Below are positions 1-4,727 of a stretch of DNA of 7,234 nucleotides, in pieces. The DNA lies in assembly GCA_964457945.1 (NCBI GenBank), contig CAYWFX010000087.1, positions 1-7,234 on the forward strand, read 5' to 3'. How positions within the stretch are numbered: the stretch's first letter is position 1; each line of letters begins with the position of its first letter. Source of the DNA: PHAA01 sp964457945 (GTDB taxonomy: Bacteria; Bacillota; Syntrophomonadia; Syntrophomonadales; Syntrophomonadaceae). The notes under the pieces were generated by a model, which made no database searches, had not been told where the DNA came from, and saw nothing but the letters and a program-made list of their open reading frames with translations. A program made the translations under genes and the position numbers.

Positions 1-49
1 ATTCTATCGGCCATTTGATTGGCTTCAAAAAACTCATTTTCGCTGGACC

Positions 50-70
50 GTTGGTCGCGTTTCGACCAAC
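50..70 (-). other. Perfect 8-bp stem-loop in the leader
   Basis: GTTGGTCG (50-57) and CGACCAAC (63-70) are perfect reverse complements around a 5-nt loop. On the minus strand no T-run follows, so it is not a terminator in that direction. In an rRNA leader such a stem could be part of the precursor processing structure. That role is inference. Confidence 0.45.
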
Positions 71-93
71 TTTGTATTCGCACTTCTCATTCT

Positions 94-117
94 CTTTGTT
101 CAGTTTTATCAAGATCA
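94..117 (-). promoter_or_regulatory. boxA-like antitermination element
   Basis: The minus strand reads TGATCTTGATAAAACT and then TGAACAAAG. This is close to the Firmicute rRNA boxA-type sequence as I recall it (TGTTCTTTGAAAACT), allowing one inserted base and a few changes. It sits about 30 nt after the predicted transcription start, a plausible place for an rrn antitermination signal. Confidence 0.45.
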
Positions 118-119
118 TC

Positions 120-143
120 GCCGTTTAACTTCTGTTTAGCGGC
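120..143 (-). other. Hairpin at the start of the leader transcript
   Basis: GCCG (120-123) pairs with CGGC (140-143). Inner bases give further pairs (AAC with GTT around a TTCT loop), with some mismatches on the minus strand. It lies right after the predicted transcription start and is not followed by T residues. It is probably a 5' leader stem, and the function is unknown. Confidence 0.3.
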
Positions 144-150
144 AAGAATT

Positions 151-203
151 ATCTTATCATGGCTAATGTCTTATGTCAAGGAATTTAAAATTCTTTTTTT
201 ATG
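151..203 (-). promoter_or_regulatory. Strong sigma-A promoter with UP-like element, rRNA type
   Basis: On the minus strand a perfect -35 TTGACA (179-174) is followed by exactly 17 bp and TAAGAT (156-151). TG one base upstream of the -10 makes an extended -10 (TGaTAAGAT). Immediately upstream of the -35, positions 203-181 form A-tract, T-tract, A-tract runs (AAAAAAAGAATTTTAAATTC), which resembles an UP element bound by the RNA polymerase alpha subunit. The start is predicted near 144. This combination is typical of rRNA promoters. The promoter begins only a few bases after the ferredoxin stop codon. Confidence 0.65.
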
Positions 204-207
204 TGTA

Positions 208-468
208 TCAAACTGCTTTTATCTTCTTTTTCTTTTCAATAAAGATGGCACAATCCGGGCAGACCATCTCACAAATACTACAAGCAATACAACTATCTTC
301 ATCTTTTGGTTTTACAGTAGGCGTACCATAGAGCCCTAATTTGTCTGACCAGATCAAAACCTGGTTAGGACATTTTTCTTTACAGAGCCCACAGCCTTTG
401 CAGTAATAAGGGAAAATGTGAAAATTCGCTTTATCAAGCTCAAATGATATGGCTTCCATCTCAGGCAT
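208..468 (-). CDS. korD: 2-oxoacid:ferredoxin oxidoreductase, ferredoxin-like delta subunit
   Basis: This 86-aa protein holds two 4Fe-4S motifs: CKGCGLCKEKCP (C23, C26, C29, C33) and CIACSICEMVCP (C60, C63, C66, C70). Each CxxCxxCxxxCP set supplies three ligands to one cluster and one to the other. In KOR/POR/VOR enzymes this subunit carries electrons from the beta-subunit cluster to external ferredoxin in the cytoplasm. I chose ATG at 468 because a G-rich ribosome site (AGGAAGGGGGGG) ends 6 nt upstream; the frame stays open to 516, and an ATG at 459 is also possible. It overlaps the gamma gene by 8 nt, implying coupled translation. The tail is lysine-rich (KKKKIK). The symbol follows the KorABCD convention; the substrate is not established. 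Confidence 0.9.
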   Translation of the reverse strand: MPEMEAISFELDKANFHIFPYYCKGCGLCKEKCPNQVLIWSDKLGLYGTPTVKPKDEDSCIACSICEMVCPDCAIFIEKKKKIKAV

Positions 469-1048
469 TCTGAGCCCCCCCTTCCTGCAATGCTTTTTCA
501 CCCATTTGCTTTCCAATTTCCAACGCCTTGAAGTTCAGTTCTCTCAAACTAGGATTTTTTTCAAACTTGTAGGCTAACTTACTTTCCAAAGCAGCCTTGG
601 CAGCTTCAAAACTAACCACCTGGGTAAGACCTATAACTGCTCCCATAATAATGATGTTAAATACTCTGGGATGCAATTCTTTATTCGCGGTCTCAATGGC
701 GGGTATACCTATAACCTTTTTGGCTTCCCGGGGAAGTTCCTCCGGACTGACCTTGAAACCACTATCATAAACGAACAGGGTTTCTGGCCCAGAGTATATT
801 GCGGTTCTGCTAACAGCTCGTTCACTCAGGGCAACTACTACATCTGCCTTATGAAATTTAGGCGCACCGATTCTAACATCGCTAAACTGAATAAAGGCTA
901 TAGAAACGCCACCCCGCTGCTCTAGTCCAAAATTAGGTATATATAAAGCCTGCTGGTTATTATTATAGGCTGCCTCGGCCAGTATCTCAGCAACGGATTG
1001 CACCCCCTGACCACCTTCACCTGCCAGCGCAATTCTTATTAATGACAT
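461..1048 (-). CDS. korC: 2-oxoacid:ferredoxin oxidoreductase, gamma subunit
   Basis: The 195-aa protein matches the POR/KOR gamma family (catalytic domain of pyruvate/ketoisovalerate oxidoreductase). It shows the glycine-rich GEGGQG at residues 10-15 close to the N-terminus and RGG at 45-47 within PNFGLEQRGGVS, and it has the usual length. By homology with POR structures, this domain contributes to CoA binding and completion of the active site. Its ATG overlaps the beta stop codon by one base (TAATG), with GGAAAGGGGG upstream as ribosome site. Its last codons carry a run of seven G that doubles as the ribosome site of the ferredoxin gene. Removing one G would join the two reading frames. Confidence 0.9.
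   Translation of the reverse strand: MSLIRIALAGEGGQGVQSVAEILAEAAYNNNQQALYIPNFGLEQRGGVSIAFIQFSDVRIGAPKFHKADVVVALSERAVSRTAIYSGPETLFVYDSGFKVSPEELPREAKKVIGIPAIETANKELHPRVFNIIIMGAVIGLTQVVSFEAAKAALESKLAYKFEKNPSLRELNFKALEIGKQMGEKALQEGGAQNA
475..487 (-). promoter_or_regulatory. G-tract ribosome binding site of the ferredoxin gene
   Basis: The minus strand reads AGGAAGGGGGGG inside the end of the gamma gene, six bases before the chosen ferredoxin ATG. It decides that start over an upstream ATG at 516 that has no comparable site. The seven-base homopolymer is also a slippage-prone tract. Confidence 0.6.
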
Positions 1049-1797
1049 TATTTATCCCCCTTTCCTGAGGGATTTTTTAACTCCCCAACCGGGAAGTATT
1101 TTTCCATTTCATCCTCCAAAAAGTTCCAGGTCTGTTGGGCATTGGTACGCCAATTAGTCGGACAAGTGGATAGAACCTCTACGAAGGAGAAACCATTTCC
1201 TTCCATCTGGTTCTTAAGGGCTGATTTTAAATATTTCTTAAGTTGTTTGTACTTGGATACTGTCGCTCTGGCTATATAAGCGCTGTCAGGTGTCAACTCA
1301 GCCAAGAATTCTGGTCCCATGGTAGGATAGCCAGTGGTTTCTGGATCCCGTCCATATGGGGAAGTCTCGGTTTTTTGGCCGGGCAGAGTAGTAGGTGCCA
1401 TTTGCCCGCCGGTCATCCCATAGTTGGTATTGTTAACCAAAATTAAGGTTACTTTCTCATTCCGCACTGCTGCATTCAATAGGTGCTGAGAACCGATGGA
1501 GTAGCCTCCTCCATCACCCATATAACCTATACAAGTGAGTTCGGGACGCGACCTCTTGATTCCTACCATTACCGGGGTAGTTCTGCCGTGATGGGTCTGG
1601 GTGCTGTCACAGGCAAAGAAATCCCAGGCTAGTAATGAACAACCGATATCACAGCCAAATATAGCTTGATCCTGAATTTGTAGTTCATCTATCACTTCTC
1701 CCAAGGCTTTCAACACAATTCCATGTCCACATCCTGGACAGAATTTATGCGGCTTGGAGGGAAGATACCACGATTTAGGCACTGCTGGTGCAAGCAT
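1048..1797 (-). CDS. korB: 2-oxoacid:ferredoxin oxidoreductase, beta (TPP-binding) subunit
   Basis: The 249-aa protein is the thiamine-pyrophosphate and 4Fe-4S subunit. CPGCGHG (residues 20-26) opens the family. GDGGG (94-98) followed by VNNTNYGMTGGQ (from 121) is the GDG...NN motif that binds Mg-TPP. Likely cluster ligands are C20, C23, C53 (in IGCS) and C212 (in STCPT), spaced as in archaeal two-subunit 2-oxoacid oxidoreductases, so the cluster site looks complete. The enzyme decarboxylates a 2-oxoacid on TPP and passes two electrons through the cluster toward ferredoxin, forming acyl-CoA; the reverse, reductive direction is possible in anaerobes. Start ATG 1797 has AAAGGAGGT six bases upstream, overlapping the end of the alpha gene. 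Sequence alone does not separate 2-oxoglutarate from branched-chain 2-oxoacid specificity. Confidence 0.92.
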   Translation of the reverse strand: MLAPAVPKSWYLPSKPHKFCPGCGHGIVLKALGEVIDELQIQDQAIFGCDIGCSLLAWDFFACDSTQTHHGRTTPVMVGIKRSRPELTCIGYMGDGGGYSIGSQHLLNAAVRNEKVTLILVNNTNYGMTGGQMAPTTLPGQKTETSPYGRDPETTGYPTMGPEFLAELTPDSAYIARATVSKYKQLKKYLKSALKNQMEGNGFSFVEVLSTCPTNWRTNAQQTWNFLEDEMEKYFPVGELKNPSGKGDK

Positions 1798-1813
1798 TGT
1801 TTTACCTCCTTTC

Positions 1814-2902
1814 CTATAAGACGCTTTTAACTTTATTTATAATGTCATAATCTATAATTCCTACTCCTGGCTTAAACAGATTTTCAATTTTTACGTTCTC
1901 TCCGAATATTTCCTGTTTGGTCAATCTATCTAGCTGCCCGTATGCCGATTCAGCAATGAGAAGCTTTTTGGCACCGCTCTTGGCTATAGCTGCCCTAAGT
2001 GGTTTGCGTGGATAAGGCCTCAAGGTTATAGGTCTAAAATAACCCGCCTTAATTCCCTGTGCCCGCAGAGCTTTAACCGCATCATCCGCAGCCCGAGATA
2101 CAACTCCATGAGACACAATTATGATATCTGCATCCTCACAGTATTTTTCATCATACTCAACAAGTGTATCTTCCAGGGCTTCATACTCAGCAGCAACTTT
2201 CATTACTACTTCATATAGTTCTTCTTCCAGACTATAAATGTTGCACAGATGTTGGGGCTCCCTACCTGCCGAGATTTTTCCCTCCACACCTATAAGCGGA
2301 TAGGGTTTAATCATTTCAATACCGCGGTCTTCGGGATTATACATTTCCAGGGGTTCCCGCATTTTTGCCTGGTAACCATCGCCTAGGATGAATACCGGAA
2401 ATCTATATTTCCAAGCTGCATTAAAACCTTTAATTGTATAATCATAAATCTCCTGATGACTAGCGGTGGAATAAACTATTCTCATTCCTTCCCCGTTACC
2501 ACCAAAGGTGGTTAAGGTTACTTCCTGCTGAGAATAAACTACTGTACCCGAGGATGGCCCTCCCCGCTGTTGAATAATTGCCAGCAGGGGTAGTCGCATG
2601 GCTTCCGCCATCCCAAAAGGTTCCTGCATAAGCACATTGCCTGGTCCAGCGGTTGCAGTAAAAGCCTTTTTGCCACTCTGAACCGAGCCACACACCGTAA
2701 AGCCGGCCGACAGTTCATCTTCAGTTTGCAGAAAGCCTCTCCCGTGCTTGGGCGCTAGACGAGTCCAATAATGCATTATTTCGTTCTGCGGTGTGATAGG
2801 ATAACCAAACATCATGTCGGCTCCCGCTACCAGGCATGCCCAGGCTGCGGTTTCATTGCCGGTTACAAAAGATTTCTTGGAATCACCAATAATTCTTGGC
2901 AT
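1814..2902 (-). CDS. korA: 2-oxoacid:ferredoxin oxidoreductase, alpha subunit
   Basis: The 362-aa protein has the pyrimidine-binding domain I and transketolase-C-like domain II of the POR superfamily. Visible marks are GNE (15-17), YPITP (34-38), the EDE acidic patch (61-63) that should contain the TPP-activating glutamate, TAGPG (84-88), GGPSSGT (114-120; many relatives have GPSTG), and a domain II from about residue 256 with SHGVVSRAA and ESAYGQL. Length suits a separate alpha subunit (KorA/VorB type) rather than the long fused PFOR. The ATG at 2902 has GGGGAGGTG about ten bases upstream. A 105-bp spacer separates it from the ATPase gene; it contains only an A/T-rich stretch and a small hairpin (2924-2940). 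No second promoter is obvious, so I infer one operon. Confidence 0.92.
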   Translation of the reverse strand: MPRIIGDSKKSFVTGNETAAWACLVAGADMMFGYPITPQNEIMHYWTRLAPKHGRGFLQTEDELSAGFTVCGSVQSGKKAFTATAGPGNVLMQEPFGMAEAMRLPLLAIIQQRGGPSSGTVVYSQQEVTLTTFGGNGEGMRIVYSTASHQEIYDYTIKGFNAAWKYRFPVFILGDGYQAKMREPLEMYNPEDRGIEMIKPYPLIGVEGKISAGREPQHLCNIYSLEEELYEVVMKVAAEYEALEDTLVEYDEKYCEDADIIIVSHGVVSRAADDAVKALRAQGIKAGYFRPITLRPYPRKPLRAAIAKSGAKKLLIAESAYGQLDRLTKQEIFGENVKIENLFKPGVGIIDYDIINKVKSVL

Positions 2903-2923
2903 TTATTTAACGCACCTCCCCTT

Positions 2924-2940
2924 ACGAATTTTGAATTCGC
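2924..2940 (-). other. Small hairpin just upstream of the korA ribosome site
   Basis: GCGAATT and AATTCGT form a 7-bp stem (one G-U wobble) with a CAA loop, ending about five bases before the GGGGAGG ribosome site. It may influence translation or mRNA stability at the ATPase-korA junction. It is short and A/T-rich, so chance is possible. Confidence 0.25.
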
Positions 2941-3007
2941 TTTCTATTTTTATTTGTTATTGAAAAACCATGTTTTTTCCTGCCAGTATTAATATATTTA
3001 TTAAAAA

Positions 3008-3691
3008 CTACCACATCGCACCGGGCATATATCTTTTAATATATTTGACCGGCATGGTATATTCTGCAACTGGTATCACTCCCTGTAATTCTTCATTTAC
3101 CGCTATGTAAGCAATCGGTATATCCATTTCGTGAGCTACTTCCTGGATTAAGTCATTGCCCTTTTTAATAATTTCCACCGTAGTCTCATCTCCCAGATGG
3201 GTATTGAGTACAATGCCATCCACTCTTCCTAGTTCAGTCAGATATTCCTTAATCCCTGACAGAGAATCAGTCATGGGGCGGGTTCCGTTAATTACCGCTA
3301 GTATCTTTAAATCCGAGGACTCATTGGCTCCCTCCACCAGATTAAGGGTTTTCGCCCCCTGTACGCCATAACCTATATCCATTATGATATCACCTTCATT
3401 CATTAGCGCCCAGCGGGCCTGCGGGTTTAACATGGCACCGGTCTCTCCCAGTCCGAAGGAGTCCTCTCGGGCAAAGCTTATAACCTTCATTCCCATTGCT
3501 TCCAAAACTCTTTTCAAGGTTCTTAACGTATAAAAAGGCTCTACTGTATCTAGGTCCACCAGGGTTACCTGTCGGCCCTGATTTTTCAAGTCTAGAGCCC
3601 TATTAATCGCCATTTCACTTTTGCCACTAGCGTACTCACCTATATATGCTTCTATGATTCTACTTTTATTATTTTTCGAGAACCTCAACAC
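3008..3691 (-). CDS. P-loop ATPase of unknown function, KOR-linked
   Basis: The 227-aa soluble protein has a Walker A motif GEYASGKS (residues 18-25), an aspartate pair after strand 2 in VDLDTVEP (45-52) as in MinD/CooC/Mrp-type SIMIBI NTPases, a Walker-B-like hydrophobic strand ending in DIIMDIGYG (101-109), and later strands LAVINGTRP (131-139) and GIVLNTHLGD (159-168). There is no membrane segment and no cysteine, so it is unlikely to carry its own metal cluster. It is the first gene of the oxidoreductase operon. A role in assembling, activating or regulating the enzyme is inferred from position only. The start is uncertain: frame analysis gives GTG at 3691, but the AGGAGG ribosome site overlaps that codon. 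The gene is clear; the function is unknown. Confidence 0.8.
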   Translation of the reverse strand: MLRFSKNNKSRIIEAYIGEYASGKSEMAINRALDLKNQGRQVTLVDLDTVEPFYTLRTLKRVLEAMGMKVISFAREDSFGLGETGAMLNPQARWALMNEGDIIMDIGYGVQGAKTLNLVEGANESSDLKILAVINGTRPMTDSLSGIKEYLTELGRVDGIVLNTHLGDETTVEIIKKGNDLIQEVAHEMDIPIAYIAVNEELQGVIPVAEYTMPVKYIKRYMPGAMW

Positions 3692-3696
3692 CTCCT
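3691..3696 (-). promoter_or_regulatory. Ribosome site overlapping the presumed GTG start
   Basis: The minus strand reads CAGGAGGTGTTGAGG. A perfect AGGAGG runs into the GTG (3691-3689), leaving no spacer, and the next codon TTG (3688-3686) is only two bases away. Normal spacing would place the start a few codons later, at a non-ATG codon. The exact N-terminus of the ATPase is therefore unresolved. Confidence 0.5.
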
Positions 3697-3742
3697 GAGT
3701 GTATACAGTATTTATGGTTCTGCTGTCTAGCAGCTTCTTATT

Positions 3743-3772
3743 AGTATAAATGAGAATTCAATTGTGCGTCAA
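3743..3772 (-). promoter_or_regulatory. Sigma-A promoter of the ATPase-kor operon
   Basis: The minus strand has TTGACG (3772-3767), an 18-bp spacer and TATACT (3748-3743); each hexamer is one base from consensus. The predicted start is near 3736, giving a leader of about 45 nt with a small CTGCT/AGCAG stem-loop at 3733-3720. The promoter lies between the terminator of the upstream operon and the ATPase gene, where one is needed. An imperfect inverted repeat (3751-3764 with 3770-3783; TGAGA...TCTCA ends) straddles the -35 and could be an operator. Confidence 0.6.
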
Positions 3773-3793
3773 TATTAATCTCAATTATACGAT

Positions 3794-3832
3794 ATATTAC
3801 TCACATTTACCAAGTAATATTACTCACATTTA
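3794..3832 (-). repeat. Two exact 16-bp direct repeats upstream of the operon promoter
   Basis: The sequence TAAATGTGAGTAATAT (minus strand) occurs exactly at 3832-3817 and 3809-3794, a 23-bp period. The copies span about -58 to -96 from the predicted start, where activator sites usually lie. A related TGAGATTAATATTG at 3783-3770 abuts the -35 and may be a degenerate third copy. The distal copy also forms part of a perfect 12-bp palindrome, AGTAATATTACT (3813-3824). A regulator-binding array is the natural reading, but the protein is unknown. Confidence 0.6.
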
Positions 3833-3921
3833 GATAATTCATCCGCTTTAGTTTTTGCTAAACTCACTCTGCATATTCTGAACACTATATAATATTTTCT
3901 CCGTCTGTACCAGCTTTTTAG

Positions 3922-3998
3922 AAAAAAAAAGGGACAAGGGAACGGTTCTCAGGTCACAAACACGAAATGAAGTGACTGAAGAATCGTCCCCTTGTTCC
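3922..3998 (-). terminator. Palindromic REP-like element acting as terminator after bofA
   Basis: Arms 3931-3957 and 3972-3998 (27 nt each, 21 positions complementary, better with two single-base bulges) enclose a 14-nt loop. On the minus strand the stem is followed at once by nine T (3930-3922), which is the form of a Rho-independent terminator for the block that ends with bofA, 15 bases upstream. The arms resemble clostridial repeats of the type GGGACAAGGGGACGGTTC that I recall as dispersed palindromes, sometimes near REP-associated transposases. Different positions have decayed in each arm, as in an old mobile repeat. Terminator function is well supported; repeat-family membership is from memory. 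Confidence 0.75.
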
Positions 3999-4012
3999 TT
4001 CCTAGTTCCTTT

Positions 4013-4279
4013 TTATTTAAGCAAGAGCTGAAAGCAAACCAACAATAATATCCCCGGTATGCCCAGGAAACCTGCCACCAATACTGTAATTATATTTATG
4101 GGCAGTGCAAAACCAAAATAGGCCGCACCATAGTTCACCAGTAAAAGCAAAACCAATCCGATGGCAGAATTAATTATTAGTTTCCAAAGCAACTTAATCG
4201 GCTTCATGATTACCTGTGCCACAATAAAGATAATCACCAGCAAAAATAGTGCGGCAATTACTATATTTATAGTACCCAT
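4013..4279 (-). CDS. bofA: Pro-sigma-K processing inhibitor BofA family protein
   Basis: The 88-aa protein is almost wholly hydrophobic, with about three membrane stretches (roughly residues 3-24, 37-58 and 62-86). Its signature is the C-terminal PINIITVLVAGFLGIPGILLL, the conserved BofA ending. In Bacillus subtilis, BofA sits in the outer forespore membrane with SpoIVFA and holds the SpoIVFB protease inactive until the forespore signal releases pro-sigma-K processing. Position downstream of recR and yaaL matches B. subtilis. I prefer ATG 4279 (GGAAAGGGTG about eight bases upstream) to the TTG two codons earlier, which is too near that site. It implies an endospore-forming lineage, although some non-sporulating relatives retain the gene. 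Confidence 0.88.
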   Translation of the reverse strand: MGTINIVIAALFLLVIIFIVAQVIMKPIKLLWKLIINSAIGLVLLLLVNYGAAYFGFALPINIITVLVAGFLGIPGILLLVCFQLLLK

Positions 4280-4324
4280 TAGCAATACACCCTTTCCAGC
4301 ATTGTCTATATCCGCCGCCTTGCC

Positions 4325-4633
4325 TCAGACATCAGATGACTCATTTATTCCATGACAAGCGCTATGAATTTGTCGAGAGAACCCTGTTTGTTTTTTCTGC
4401 TTATAATTCTTTAGTAAGTAATCATATCTCTTTTCAGCAGCGGTCATGCTATACACTGCCCAATCCACCATGTCCGGATCTTCCATCTGCGCAAACATGT
4501 GGCGCGCGGTTAATAATTCGTCCTTTGCCTCCTGAATTAAAACTATATCATCCAGCTTCTTTTGTTGTTTGTCTTCGCTATTCAGTAAGCAGACTTCGCG
4601 AAGAGCCGCCCACCATTTCAACCAGACCTTCAT
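4325..4633 (-). CDS. yaaL: YaaL-like DUF2508 family protein
   Basis: This 102-aa soluble protein is recognised by its central segment ARHMFAQMEDPDMVDWAVYSMTAAEKRYDYLLK (residues 43-75, quoted in parts: MEDPDMVDWA at 50-59 and AEKRYDYLL at 66-74) and by its place between recR and bofA, as yaaL in B. subtilis. The family has no established function. It is predicted mostly helical with charged residues, and it is longer than the B. subtilis protein as I recall it, owing to a polar tail after residue 78. The start is ATG 4633, seven bases after GGAGG; a GTG at 4672 is in frame but lacks a ribosome site. The 78-bp gap to recR may hold a promoter. Confidence 0.75.
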   Translation of the reverse strand: MKVWLKWWAALREVCLLNSEDKQQKKLDDIVLIQEAKDELLTARHMFAQMEDPDMVDWAVYSMTAAEKRYDYLLKNYKQKKQTGFSRQIHSACHGINESSDV

Positions 4634-4663
4634 TGTCAACCCTCCATAAGTCTGTAGCAAACT

Positions 4664-4691
4664 ATTGTCCACTGCATCTTATGTTAGTCAA
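4664..4691 (-). promoter_or_regulatory. Possible internal promoter before yaaL-bofA
   Basis: On the minus strand TTGACT (4691-4686), a 16-bp spacer and GACAAT (4669-4664) lie in the 78-bp gap after recR, with a predicted start near 4657. The -35 is good and the -10 only fair. It would let the sporulation-related pair be transcribed apart from dnaX-recR. Confidence 0.35.
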
Positions 4692-4703
4692 AACAATTTT
4701 ATA

Positions 4704-4727
4704 CCGAGGAATTATAATTCCTTTCGG
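4704..4727 (-). other. Palindrome spanning the recR stop codon
   Basis: AGGAATTATAATTCCT (4707-4722) is a perfect 16-bp palindrome, and CCGA/TCGG flanks extend the stem with a two-base bulge. The recR TAA lies inside it. The following minus-strand bases (TATAAAATTGTTTTG) are A/T-rich but not a clean T-run, so this is at best a weak terminator. An RNA-processing or stability hairpin is also possible. Confidence 0.4.

Larger units (their letters stand above)
1..144 (-). other. Probable rRNA operon leader (partial, runs off left edge)
   Basis: No protein gene is convincing here. Read on the minus strand downstream of the strong promoter at 151-203, the stretch holds a hairpin (143-120), a boxA-like element at 117-102 (TGATCTTGATAAAACT, continuing TGAACAAAG), and a perfect 8-bp stem (70-50). 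Sequences of the type TGATCTTTGAAAACTGAACA are familiar in Firmicute rRNA leaders and spacers, where boxA recruits Nus antitermination factors. I infer that a 16S rRNA gene begins just beyond position 1. No 16S sequence is itself visible, so this rests on leader architecture only. A strongly expressed tRNA or other stable RNA operon is the main alternative. Confidence 0.45.

Noticed and set aside
181..200. GAATTT/AAATTC stem followed by T-run on the plus strand
   Set aside because: No plus-strand gene needs terminating, the stem is A/T-only, and the region is better read as an UP element.
19..339. Plus-strand open frame of 106 codons
   Set aside because: It overlaps the promoter/leader region and the ferredoxin gene on the other strand, has no recognisable domain, and its hydrophobic run comes from the reverse of A/G-rich coding sequence.
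2988..3005. A/T-only hairpin (TTAATA/TATTAA) after the ATPase stop codon
   Set aside because: The stem has no GC pairs, and no minus-strand T-run follows it, so it would not terminate transcription.
3794..3832. CRISPR-like direct repeats
   Set aside because: There are only two exact 16-bp copies with a 7-bp spacer, next to a promoter, so they fit regulator sites and not a CRISPR array.
3888..3893. Perfect TATAAT on the plus strand upstream of the palindrome
   Set aside because: No acceptable -35 lies 16-18 bp upstream, and no plus-strand gene follows; A/T-rich sequence explains it.
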